The notes below the pieces were generated by a model, which saw only the letters and a list, made by a program, of their open reading frames with translations, did not search any database and was not told the DNA's origin. A DNA stretch of 64,000 nt, from the NCBI RefSeq assembly GCF_000024005.1, contig NC_013132.1, positions 8,612,001 to 8,676,000 on the forward strand, in the 5' to 3' direction. A program made the translations under genes and the position numbers. Below, piece by piece: positions 17,608 to 26,242 of the stretch; within the stretch, counting starts at the first letter, position 1, and each line of letters begins with the position of its first letter. Source of the stretch: Chitinophaga pinensis DSM 2588. Its GTDB lineage: Bacteria; Bacteroidota; Bacteroidia; Chitinophagales; Chitinophagaceae.

Positions 17608-17656
17608 TAAAAAAACGCCGTAAAAAAGGCTTATTTCATCCCTTTTTACGACGTTT
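17608..17656 (-). terminator. Intrinsic terminator of fabI
   Basis: On the minus strand AAACGTCGTAAAAAGG pairs with CCTTTTTTACGGCGTTT and a run of seven T follows. It lies 19 bases past the fabI stop at 17675. Confidence 0.92.
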
Positions 17657-17674
17657 AATATGTTTATACGACGA

Positions 17675-18487
17675 TTATTTTTCCATCTGCTCAATGATTG
17701 CAGCAGAAACACCGGTAAATGAGAAACCGCCATCATGGAACAGGTTCTGCATCGTTACCATTTTGGTCATGTCAGAGAACATTACCACACAGTAATCAGC
17801 GCACTGTTGTGCGGTAGCATTACCCAGCGGGCTGATTTTCTCAGCATATTCCATGAAACCATCAAAACCTTTCACACCACCACCTGCAGTAGTTTTGGTA
17901 GGAGACTGTGAGATAGTGTTTACACGTACTTTCTTCTTCATACCATAGTGGTAACCGAAGCTACGTGCTACTGATTCCAGCATAGATTTAGCATCTGCCA
18001 TTTCGCTGTAGTCAGGGAATACTCTCTGTGCAGCGATGTAGCTCAGCGCTACTACTGAGGCCCAGTCATTCAGTGCATCCAGCTGATATGCAGTCTGCAA
18101 CACACGGTGCAGGGACATAGCGGAGATATCGAATGTTTTATGAGAGAAGTCATAATCCAGGTCGGTGTAAGATCTGCCCTTACGCATGTTGATACTCATA
18201 CCCACAGAGTGCAGTACGAAATCAATTTTGCCGCCAAAATGCTCCATGGATTTAGTGAAAAGGTTTTTCAGATCATCCATATTGGTAACATCAGCGGGTA
18301 TAACAGGAGCATTACACTGTTCAGCCAGTTTGTTGATCTCTCCCATGCGTAACGCTATAGGAGCATTGGTAAGCACTACTTCGGCGCCTTCTTCCACACA
18401 ACGTAATGCTGTGCTCCAAGCCATAGACTTCTCGTCCAATGCACCAAATATGATACCTTTCTTTCCTTTTAATAAGTTATGAGCCAT
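17675..18487 (-). CDS. fabI: Enoyl-[acyl-carrier-protein] reductase (NADH)
   Basis: Catalyses the last reduction of the fatty-acid elongation cycle. The ATG at 18487 (MAHNLLKGKKGIIFGALDEK) is used; the longer frame starts with TTG. The 270-residue product has the FabI-type cofactor motif near residue 12, a LHSVG strand and the catalytic Tyr/Lys set in SYIAAQRVFPDYSEMADAKS (Y..M..AK). SQSPTKTTAGGGVKGFDGF marks the substrate loop. It has its own TAnnTTTG promoter box and terminator, so it is monocistronic. Confidence 0.96.
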   Translation of the reverse strand: MAHNLLKGKKGIIFGALDEKSMAWSTALRCVEEGAEVVLTNAPIALRMGEINKLAEQCNAPVIPADVTNMDDLKNLFTKSMEHFGGKIDFVLHSVGMSINMRKGRSYTDLDYDFSHKTFDISAMSLHRVLQTAYQLDALNDWASVVALSYIAAQRVFPDYSEMADAKSMLESVARSFGYHYGMKKKVRVNTISQSPTKTTAGGGVKGFDGFMEYAEKISPLGNATAQQCADYCVVMFSDMTKMVTMQNLFHDGGFSFTGVSAAIIEQMEK

Positions 18488-18509
18488 TGGGTTCAATAAT
18501 TAATTTCGG

Positions 18510-18517
18510 CAAAAATA
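18510..18517 (-). promoter_or_regulatory. -7 promoter box of fabI
   Basis: TATTTTTG on the minus strand, 22 bases before the fabI ATG, is a perfect TAnnTTTG match. The -33 region is T-rich without a clear TTG. Confidence 0.5.
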
Positions 18518-18568
18518 GCTGTTATAGTTGAAAAAAAAAGATTAATTGAAAAGCAGTCAGCGGATTAG

Positions 18569-20218
18569 CTATTTTACCAACTCCCTTGCATTCTCAAGTG
18601 CCGCGGCTGTTGGTTTTTCTCCACTCAGCATCTGGGCGATCTTATTAATACGTTCTTCCCTTGTCAGCAGGCGTACGTTCGTGGTGATCTTACCGTCACG
18701 TGCGTCTTTAAACACAAAATAATGTGCATCTGCTTTACCTGCGATCTGTGGCTGGTGTGTGATACAGATGATCTGGTGACCACGGGCCATATCTTCCATG
18801 ATAAAGCTGACCTGTCTGGCTGCTTCTCCGGAGATACCTGTATCGATTTCATCAAAGATCAGTGTTGGTAACGCCACAGAGCGTGCTACCAGCGACTTGA
18901 TACAGAGCATCAACCGGCTTAACTCACCACCGGAAGCCACTTTCCTGATAGGCGCAAACTGTCCGCTCTTATTGGCGTCAAACAGGAATTCTATGATATC
19001 CTGTCCGTAAGGATTCAGTGCACCCTGTGTGATCGCGGCTTTCAGACGGGCATTCGGCATACCTACCTGTGCCAGCAGTGCATTCACTTTCTTTTCAAAT
19101 GGTTCAGCTACTTTCAGACGTGCAGCCGTAATCGTTTCGGCCAGTTTTTGCAGGGCGGCCTGAAGAGTTGCAATTTCTGCTTCCAGTCCGGCCAGCTTTT
19201 CATCCAGGTTCAGTACCCCTTCAACACTTTGGGTGAGCTTTTCCTGGATGACCAGTAACTCCGCAGTGTTTTGCACACCGTGTTTTTTCAACAGCTTATA
19301 CCCTAATGACACACGTTCATTCACCTGTTCTATACGGGCGCCATCAAACTGTACCTGGTCATTCATATGACCTATTTCTGAGGAAATATCCTGGAGATCT
19401 ACATATACAGACTGTAATCGCTGGGCGACCGCAGGCGCCTCTTTATGATAAGATGCCAGGGCCTGTACGGAAGACTGGATCTGCTTCAGCTGTTGTAAAA
19501 TAGGCTGTTCATCTTCATTCAGCTGAAAATAAACACGACTGAGTGTATTACGGATTTCCTCTGCATGACTCAGCACTTTCAGTTCTGCATCCAGATCTTC
19601 AATCTCATTGGGTGCAAAAGAAGCGTCGCTCAGTTCATCCAGCAGGAATTTGTTGTAATCGAGTTCTTTGTTAGCATTGTCACGCTGGTCCTGCAACTGC
19701 TTCAGCTGGCGTTGTATCTGCGCATAGCGCTGGTATTGCTGCTGGTATTGCTGCATTACTGCCGGTTGATTGACCAGGGCATCCATGACCTCCCGCTGAA
19801 AATCGGACTTTTCCAGTTCCAGGGTGTCAAACTGCTGATGCAGGTCCACCAGGTACTGGCTTAATTCCGTCAGCTGGCCCAGATTGACAGGCGTATCATT
19901 GACAAATGCACGGGATTTACCAGCTGCGCTGATCTCTCTGCGGATGATCAGCAGGTCTTCCATATCAAGCTCGTGCTCATGGAAAAAAGCAGCCACCTGG
20001 GATTTCCTGACTTTGAAAACCCCTTCAATCACGCATTTTGATCCCTTATCCAGTAGCATTCCCGGATCAGCCCTCTCTCCCAGTATTAATGACAATGCCC
20101 CCAGTACAATAGATTTACCGGCGCCTGTTTCCCCTGTAATAACATTCAGGTTGCCGGAGAAATCTACTTCCAGGTGATCAATGATCGCGTAGTTCTTGAT
20201 AGTTAATTTCTGTAGCAT
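18569..20218 (-). CDS. recN: DNA repair protein RecN
   Basis: SMC-like ATPase acting in double-strand break repair. The 549-residue protein has N-terminal Walker A GETGAGKS near residue 30, a central coiled coil (about 150-370, Gln/Glu-rich), and the C-terminal ATPase half with ASGGELSRLMLCIKSL and Walker B LIFDEIDTGISG. Length matches the family. It follows a TPR protein gene 88 bases upstream on the same strand. Confidence 0.96.
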   Translation of the reverse strand: MLQKLTIKNYAIIDHLEVDFSGNLNVITGETGAGKSIVLGALSLILGERADPGMLLDKGSKCVIEGVFKVRKSQVAAFFHEHELDMEDLLIIRREISAAGKSRAFVNDTPVNLGQLTELSQYLVDLHQQFDTLELEKSDFQREVMDALVNQPAVMQQYQQQYQRYAQIQRQLKQLQDQRDNANKELDYNKFLLDELSDASFAPNEIEDLDAELKVLSHAEEIRNTLSRVYFQLNEDEQPILQQLKQIQSSVQALASYHKEAPAVAQRLQSVYVDLQDISSEIGHMNDQVQFDGARIEQVNERVSLGYKLLKKHGVQNTAELLVIQEKLTQSVEGVLNLDEKLAGLEAEIATLQAALQKLAETITAARLKVAEPFEKKVNALLAQVGMPNARLKAAITQGALNPYGQDIIEFLFDANKSGQFAPIRKVASGGELSRLMLCIKSLVARSVALPTLIFDEIDTGISGEAARQVSFIMEDMARGHQIICITHQPQIAGKADAHYFVFKDARDGKITTNVRLLTREERINKIAQMLSGEKPTAAALENARELVK

Positions 20219-20306
20219 AAGGAGTATTGGAAATACGAATATATCACATTGGATTATTCCGCAAATTAATACTTGTACTACGAAGTGTATCTGCGTAGTG
20301 ACGGCC

Positions 20307-21794
20307 TCAACCGCCGTTCATTCGTTGTATCCCGGCTTTGGCCCGTTGATCGAGTGAGTTTTTATAGTCGTGCCCTTTCATATCCAGACAGGCCTGGTAA
20401 CATTGCCGCGCCTTATTCTTGTCATTGCGCTTTTCATAAATATATCCCATTTGCAGGGAAGCCCTTGCGGCAAAATGTTCCGTTCTGTTGGCGCCCGCCT
20501 TCACTGTCGCCTCATACATCGTAATCGCATTATCATCCTGGCCCATTTCATCATAAATACGGCCCAGACGGTAAGCATATTCCAGCTTTTCTTCCATCAC
20601 AGGAAAATCAGCCGCTTTTTTTGTTTGTAACAGTTTCAGCGCTTCCGGGAAGAAACCACCATCACTCAGCAAACGGGCTTTGAGTAAAAGCTGATTAGGC
20701 CATCTGCCATTCTTTGCATCTTTCAACGCCTGTTTATCAGCATCTGTTTCAGTATTACCTCTCGTCAGGATCAGGCTACGGTATTTATTGGCCGCATCCA
20801 TATTCCCCCTTAAATAATAATACCAGCTCAGACGCTGTAATCCTTCCTTAAGGTAGAATTTCCCTTTGAACCGGTCTATAAATTTTTGCAGATAGACATT
20901 CGCATCTTCATCCTGCCGGCACAGTTTCAGTTGCCCCAGTACATAATATACATATGGGATCTCTTCATACTGCGCATTATCATTCCGCTCTGTCAACACC
21001 TTGATACCCAATGAAGCCTTCTGATTATTCATCGCAATATTGGCCACCATCAGGGCGAAAAGATAGTTATTTTTTGTATCCAGCTGGTGTTTCTGGAGAA
21101 ATGCCCAGACATCTTCAGGCTTGTTTTCCACAAACAATTTCAGGTAACAGTAATAATAACAGGCCTCTTCCTTGAACAGGCGGGCTACTTCCGTATTACT
21201 GTCAATCACCTGCTGCACCATCTGCATACCATCTCTTATCGTACCTTTCATTCCCAGGGTATTGGACAGCCAGCGATACCCTTCAGGAATGGTCCCGAAT
21301 ACGGTCTGCATAGAGCCCAGCAACATATTATTAGGTAAAAACTGCGGAAACTTCTTCTGATTCTCTTTCAATAACTGGTAGGCTTTCCTGATTTCCCATA
21401 CCGCATCCCAGCGTTCGTTAAATTTCAGTCTCACCATTCCCCACTGGAAACGGATGGCTGCCTGGGTATACAGATAGTAAGGTGAATTGGTCGGCCCTTC
21501 TTCCATCCACGCCACACGGTCGGCTTTCAATGATTTCTTCCGGGCATACTCCGCCGGATCTTCATTAAAGAAGAGGGTAAAAAAGTCAGCATAATTTTCC
21601 AGGAAATAAGGAATGAGGTTATCAGGATTGGCTTTCTTTTCTTCTGCCAGCAGGGCTGCTCCGGCATCGAGCCGCAATTGCATGATCGCATCGTAGGCCT
21701 GCTGACAACGGGTGTTAAAGTCATAGACCTTCTGACGCCCTGATACAGAAATAGTAATATTCAATAATAACCCCAGCAGGAATAATATGCGCAT
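20307..21794 (-). CDS. Secreted or periplasmic tetratricopeptide-repeat protein
   Basis: The frame opens at a TTG; the ATG at 21794 (MRILFLLGLLLNITISVSG) gives a signal peptide and a 495-residue product. The C-terminal 150 residues contain recognisable TPR helices (EEKLEYAYRLGRIYDEMGQD and ASLQMGYIYEKRNDKNKARQ); the middle holds further helical pairs. TPR proteins scaffold complexes; partner unknown. A TATTTTTG box ends four bases before the ATG, suggesting a near-leaderless transcript. It is upstream of recN on the same strand. Confidence 0.8.
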   Translation of the reverse strand: MRILFLLGLLLNITISVSGRQKVYDFNTRCQQAYDAIMQLRLDAGAALLAEEKKANPDNLIPYFLENYADFFTLFFNEDPAEYARKKSLKADRVAWMEEGPTNSPYYLYTQAAIRFQWGMVRLKFNERWDAVWEIRKAYQLLKENQKKFPQFLPNNMLLGSMQTVFGTIPEGYRWLSNTLGMKGTIRDGMQMVQQVIDSNTEVARLFKEEACYYYCYLKLFVENKPEDVWAFLQKHQLDTKNNYLFALMVANIAMNNQKASLGIKVLTERNDNAQYEEIPYVYYVLGQLKLCRQDEDANVYLQKFIDRFKGKFYLKEGLQRLSWYYYLRGNMDAANKYRSLILTRGNTETDADKQALKDAKNGRWPNQLLLKARLLSDGGFFPEALKLLQTKKAADFPVMEEKLEYAYRLGRIYDEMGQDDNAITMYEATVKAGANRTEHFAARASLQMGYIYEKRNDKNKARQCYQACLDMKGHDYKNSLDQRAKAGIQRMNGG

Positions 21795-21874
21795 GGACAA
21801 AAATATATCTGATTAATAACTCCGGGCCTATCTACCAAATTCCAAACCAAATTTTCAATTTCCGCCTGCCGGAA

Positions 21875-21910
21875 TGTAAAAGTCCCGGCATAGGAGCCGG
21901 GACTTTTACA
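21875..21910 (-). terminator. Intrinsic terminator after the zinc-ribbon gene
   Basis: TGTAAAAGTCCCGGC and its exact inverse flank a six-base loop, 31 bases past the stop at 21942. The A/T outer stem makes it usable in both directions, but only the minus-strand gene needs it. Confidence 0.85.
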
Positions 21911-21941
21911 CTATTAAAATAAGTTAGTTTACAAAGCGCTA

Positions 21942-22694
21942 TCAGATAGTCACTGTAGCATCCAGGTCATTATCAACCAGGATACGACCGCAATGTTCAC
22001 ACACGATGATCTTTTTACGCTGACGGATTTCCGCCTGACGTTGAGGAGGGATCGCATTAAAGCAACCACCACAGGAGTCACGGGAGATTGTTACTACAGC
22101 AAGACCGTTACGGTAGTTGGTACGGATCTTTTCATAAGCGCCCAGCAGACGTGCTTCTACTTTAGTACGTGCTTCATCGCTCTGCTTACGGAAAGCTTTC
22201 TCTTCTTTTTCAGTTTCACCGATGATCTTTTCCAGTTCACCTTTCTTGTGCTTCAGGTTAGATTCTTTATCTGCAATCTGTTTCTTAGCACCTTCCAGGA
22301 CACGGCTCTTATCCTTTACCTCTTCGTTCGCGTCTTTAATATGTTTCTCTGCCAGTTTGATCTCCAGAGACTGCATTTCAATCTCTTTTGTGATGGCTTC
22401 GAATTCACGATTATTCTTAACGTTATCCTGCTGCTTCTCGTATTTCTTCATCAGGGCCTCTGAGTCTTTGATTGCCGTTTTCTTATTGGCAATAAAGTCC
22501 TGGATACCACGGATTTCATCCTCTACGTGAGCCAGACGGGTGTTCAGACCCTCTATCTCATCTTCAAGATCCTTTACTTCCATCGGCAACTCTCCCTTCA
22601 ACACCTGGATTTCATCCAGTCTGGAGTCCATCTTCTGTAGCCTAAGCACAGACGCCAATTTTTCTTCTACGGAGTATTCTTTTACAGTAGCCAT
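21942..22694 (-). CDS. C4-type zinc-ribbon coiled-coil protein
   Basis: The 250-residue protein has a long charged coiled coil (about residues 10-185) and a C-terminal zinc ribbon with two CxxC pairs (SCGGCFN and VCEHCGRIL). Proteins of this family, with NIF3 homologues beside them, are conserved across Bacteroidota and distantly resemble the CT398/FlgZ-type ribbons. Exact function unknown. The start lies eight bases after the stop of the NIF3-like gene, so the two are cotranscribed. Confidence 0.9.
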   Translation of the reverse strand: MATVKEYSVEEKLASVLRLQKMDSRLDEIQVLKGELPMEVKDLEDEIEGLNTRLAHVEDEIRGIQDFIANKKTAIKDSEALMKKYEKQQDNVKNNREFEAITKEIEMQSLEIKLAEKHIKDANEEVKDKSRVLEGAKKQIADKESNLKHKKGELEKIIGETEKEEKAFRKQSDEARTKVEARLLGAYEKIRTNYRNGLAVVTISRDSCGGCFNAIPPQRQAEIRQRKKIIVCEHCGRILVDNDLDATVTI

Positions 22695-22702
22695 GTATGT
22701 TT

Positions 22703-23797
22703 TTATAAGTAATTTACCGGATTTGTACGAATTGTAGATTTAAGAGGCGCAAAATTAGGGAATTTTTCAGTCAATATATGATAAAATAATTCAACCGTAA
22801 ACTGCTCACTCTCGAAATGTCCTACATCCGCTATAACAATTTGATTTTCAGCATCAAAAAACTCATGATATTTGAAATCAGCAGAAATATAGGCATCTGC
22901 CCCTGCCGAAATCGCCCTTTTTAACAGGAAACTGCCCGCTCCTCCGCACAATGCCACTTTCTTCACCGGACGACCTCTCAGGGGCGTATATCTCACACAA
23001 CCTGTATTGAACTGCTGCTTTACCCAGCGCAGGAAGGTTTCTTCCTCCATGGGCGCTTTCAGTTCCCCGATCAGTCCCGAACCCACTTCTGCATATGCAT
23101 TCTCCAGTTTCACAATATCATAAGCCACCTCTTCATATGGATGGCTTCCCAACAGGGCTTTTACCACCGCATTCTCCAAATATACGGGAAAAATCACCTC
23201 CACCTTTGTTTCCGGCTCCATATGACGCTGCCCGATCTCGCCTACGTGCGGATTAGTACCTGCTCCTGCTTTAAACGTACCGGTTCCTTCCACATTATAG
23301 CTGCACTCATTATAAGCGCCAATATGTCCGGCTCCGGCAGCAAAAAGGGCAGCTCTTACCTTCTCCGCAGCTGCCTGGGGCACAAAGGTATACAGTTTTC
23401 GCAGCAGCTCCCGCTTAGGGGACAGCACACTGCATTGCTGTAAATCCAATCGCTGCGCCATCATATTGCAAACACCGTTCCGCACATTATCCAGGTTGGT
23501 ATGAGCTGCATAAATGGCAATATCGTTCTTGATAGCCTTGATAGCCACCCGCTCTACATAATTGTTTCCATTGATCTTTTTTAGTCCGCCGAATACGATC
23601 GGATGATGCGCCACCACGAGGTTACACTTCTTTTCGATGGCTTCGTCGATAACGGCTTCCGTAGCATCCAGCGTCAGTAATACGCCTGTCAGTTCCCAGT
23701 CGGCACTGCCGAACAGCAATCCTGCATTGTCATAACTTTCCTGGTATTGTAATGGTGCAAATGCCGCTATGGCATTGGTAATATCCCTGATCTTCAT
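22703..23797 (-). CDS. NIF3-like dinuclear metal centre protein
   Basis: The 364-residue product carries the metal-ligand motifs VAHHPIVFGGLKKI (about 63-76) and AAHTNLDNVRNG (about 96-107) and the C-terminal ISADFKYHEFFDA and DVGHFESEQF, the His/Asp/Glu set of the NIF3/YbgI (DUF34) fold. The extra domain between them (about 125-230) is the usual insert of the longer Bacteroidota/Firmicutes form. The family's enzymatic role is unsettled. It leads an operon with the zinc-ribbon gene and is divergent from the M32 carboxypeptidase gene. Confidence 0.93.
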   Translation of the reverse strand: MKIRDITNAIAAFAPLQYQESYDNAGLLFGSADWELTGVLLTLDATEAVIDEAIEKKCNLVVAHHPIVFGGLKKINGNNYVERVAIKAIKNDIAIYAAHTNLDNVRNGVCNMMAQRLDLQQCSVLSPKRELLRKLYTFVPQAAAEKVRAALFAAGAGHIGAYNECSYNVEGTGTFKAGAGTNPHVGEIGQRHMEPETKVEVIFPVYLENAVVKALLGSHPYEEVAYDIVKLENAYAEVGSGLIGELKAPMEEETFLRWVKQQFNTGCVRYTPLRGRPVKKVALCGGAGSFLLKRAISAGADAYISADFKYHEFFDAENQIVIADVGHFESEQFTVELFYHILTEKFPNFAPLKSTIRTNPVNYL

Positions 23798-23799
23798 AA

Positions 23800-23826
23800 T
23801 TGAGCGGTAATTTACCCCTACTTTTG
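23800..23826 (+). promoter_or_regulatory. Promoter of the M32 carboxypeptidase gene
   Basis: TTG (23800-23802), a 16-base spacer and a perfect TAnnTTTG box TACTTTTG (23819-23826), followed by the ATG after 15 bases. It also argues for the start at 23842 rather than the upstream in-frame one at 23800. Confidence 0.7.
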
Positions 23827-23841
23827 CACAAAATCAACAGC

Positions 23842-25359
23842 ATGGCACAGACTACCTCTTCTGCAGCAAAACGATATGAAACCTACAAAGGTAAGATGCA
23901 GCAGATCGCAGACATCCGTAATGCGATCGCCGTACTCAGCTGGGACCAGGAAACCTATCTCCCGGAGAAAGGGGCTGCGTTCCGCGGACAACAGATGACG
24001 ACGCTCAGCACCATCGCACATGAGCTCTTTACTGCTGCCGACCTGGGAACACTGCTGGAATCGCTGGACAATGACAGGCAAACCCTTGATACTGTCGCTG
24101 CCAAAAACATTACCCTCTCCTTAGAGGACTATCGTAAAAACGCAAAATACCCGGCCAGCTTCGTGGCGGAAATATCAAAAACCACCAACGAATGCTATCA
24201 TGCATGGATCAATGCCAGGAAAGAAGGCAACTATGCCGTATTCGAACCCGTATTGGCAAAAATGGTGGAACTGAAAAAGCAGGAAGCCGATATACTGGGC
24301 TATGAAGTTCATCCTTACAATGCCCTCCTGAACGAATATGAAAAAGGCGCCAACACCACTATGCTGGATACCATCTTCAATGATGTAAAAATAGCGCTGA
24401 CGCCCCTGCTGCGTAATATTGAACAAAAACCACAGGTACAGAGAGACTTCCTCTACCTCCGCTATGAACGCAACCGCCAGTGGGAATTCGGCATTCAGCT
24501 GCTGAAAGCCATGGGCTATGATATGAATGCCGGCCGGCAGGATGTATCAGAACACCCTTTTACCACGAGCTTTAGTCCGCAGGATGTAAGGGTCACCACC
24601 CGCATCGACGAAAATGATTTCAGCAACATGACCTGGAGCTGTATTCATGAAGGCGGACACGCATTATACGAACAGGGACTGGACCCGGAGGCTTACGGAC
24701 TTCCATCCGGTGAAGCAACCAGCCTGGGTATCCATGAATCACAATCCAGGTTATGGGAGAATAACGTAGGCCGTAGCATTGCCTTCTGGACACATCATTA
24801 TCCACAGTTACAGCAGGTATTCCCGGAAAACCTGGGTAATGTGAGCCTGAGAGACTTTTACAAAGCCATTAACCTGGTACAGCCTTCACTGATCCGCACG
24901 GAAGCAGATGAACTGACTTATCATTTTCATGTAATGGTGAGATATGAAATTGAGAAAGGCTTACTGGACGGGACTTATAAAACATCCGAACTCCGGGAGG
25001 TGTGGAATCACTATTATAAAGAATTCCTGCACGTAAGCGTACCCAATGATACGCAGGGTGTATTACAGGATATACACTGGTCGCACGGCAGCTTCGGTTA
25101 TTTCCCCACCTATTCCCTGGGTAGCTTCTATGCAGCACAATTCTTTGCCGCTGCACAAGCACAGTTACCTGACCTGGACGGACAGATTGCCAAAGGCGAA
25201 TACAATGCATTGCTGACATGGTTACGCCAACAGGTACACCGCCATGGCCGTAGCTTTACCTCTAATGAACTCTGTGAGAAAATAACCGGACAACCCCTGA
25301 ACTTCAAATATTTTCTGGACTATGCGACACAAAAATTCGGCGATATCTACGGACTATAA
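23842..25359 (+). CDS. Metal-dependent carboxypeptidase, M32 (Taq carboxypeptidase) family
   Basis: Removes C-terminal amino acids in the cytoplasm. The 505-residue product has the zinc motif HEGGH in SCIHEGGHALYEQGL and the family motifs DENDFSNMTWS, GIHESQSRLWENNVGRS (third ligand Glu) and IRTEADELTYHFHVM. The ATG at 23842 is supported by the promoter. Its stop overlaps the convergent rhodanese-thioredoxin gene by six bases. Confidence 0.95.
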   Translation: MAQTTSSAAKRYETYKGKMQQIADIRNAIAVLSWDQETYLPEKGAAFRGQQMTTLSTIAHELFTAADLGTLLESLDNDRQTLDTVAAKNITLSLEDYRKNAKYPASFVAEISKTTNECYHAWINARKEGNYAVFEPVLAKMVELKKQEADILGYEVHPYNALLNEYEKGANTTMLDTIFNDVKIALTPLLRNIEQKPQVQRDFLYLRYERNRQWEFGIQLLKAMGYDMNAGRQDVSEHPFTTSFSPQDVRVTTRIDENDFSNMTWSCIHEGGHALYEQGLDPEAYGLPSGEATSLGIHESQSRLWENNVGRSIAFWTHHYPQLQQVFPENLGNVSLRDFYKAINLVQPSLIRTEADELTYHFHVMVRYEIEKGLLDGTYKTSELREVWNHYYKEFLHVSVPNDTQGVLQDIHWSHGSFGYFPTYSLGSFYAAQFFAAAQAQLPDLDGQIAKGEYNALLTWLRQQVHRHGRSFTSNELCEKITGQPLNFKYFLDYATQKFGDIYGL

Positions 25360-26022
25360 CTGTTCGTAAACGCCCTGTTTGCGCCACACTTCCCTGCCAT
25401 CTTTATACAAAATGAAGGTAGGCAGGGAAGTCACCTTTATAGACTGCATAACATCCTGGTCACGGCCACCATCCACTTTCAGCAGACGTACTGTTTTATG
25501 CTCAGACAGATACGCTTCCAGCACAGGAGCCATCTTACGGCATGGAGGACACCACTCAGCCCCTACATCTACCAGCACTTCTCCTTTACCAATATCCGCA
25601 CGGAATGCATCCACCTCCATCTGTTTCACATCGGCCGTACCTTCTACCGGCTCACCTGCCTGTTTCCAGGCATTGATACCACCCTCAAGTTCGATTACCT
25701 TTTTAAAACCGTTCCCGCGCATCCAGCTGGCAGCTTTCGCACTACGTCCGCCACTCAGGCAATAGATATAAACCGTTTTGTCTTTGTCCAGGTACTTTAC
25801 TCTTTCCATAAACTCCTCCTTCTTTGTGTAATCCGCCTGTAAAGCATTGGACAGGTGTCCTGTATTGTACTCACCAGCAGTACGTACATCAAAAACCTGC
25901 ACATTCCCATTCCGGATAGAGTCGTTAAAAACTACTGCATTTACCTCCTGCGCATTTACCCTGTTTGAAACGGAAAACAGTATGCTTCCGAACAGTAAGT
26001 ATATATAATACTTATAAATCAT
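25354..26022 (-). CDS. Secreted rhodanese-thioredoxin fusion protein
   Basis: A signal peptide (cleavage near VNAQ) precedes a rhodanese domain (about 28-125) with active-site loop CLSGGRS and a thioredoxin-like domain (about 135-222) with WCPPC in GAEWCPPCRKMAPVLE and the cis-Pro loop VTSLPTF. The rhodanese Cys is present, so both halves look catalytically competent. It should act in the periplasm, passing sulfur or reducing equivalents, but the substrate is not evident. The C-terminus is short after the cis-Pro loop yet the last strand is present. Confidence 0.9.
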   Translation of the reverse strand: MIYKYYIYLLFGSILFSVSNRVNAQEVNAVVFNDSIRNGNVQVFDVRTAGEYNTGHLSNALQADYTKKEEFMERVKYLDKDKTVYIYCLSGGRSAKAASWMRGNGFKKVIELEGGINAWKQAGEPVEGTADVKQMEVDAFRADIGKGEVLVDVGAEWCPPCRKMAPVLEAYLSEHKTVRLLKVDGGRDQDVMQSIKVTSLPTFILYKDGREVWRKQGVYEQL

Positions 26023-26242
26023 ACTTTTGTTTTATATTGTTGAGCTTTTATTTTCGTAAGTCTTTCATTTTCAGCTTAAGCTGGAATAAAATTTGTGAGA
26101 TGCAGGGACAGCCCCCCGACCTTTTGTGCAAAGACTACGTTTGAGCTACGGACAACCAATATTAACACATAATTATTTTTTTATACTTTTTTCCTTTTTT
26201 TCAACCTGAGCCTGGTCGTTATGGCCCGGCCATATCCGGAAA

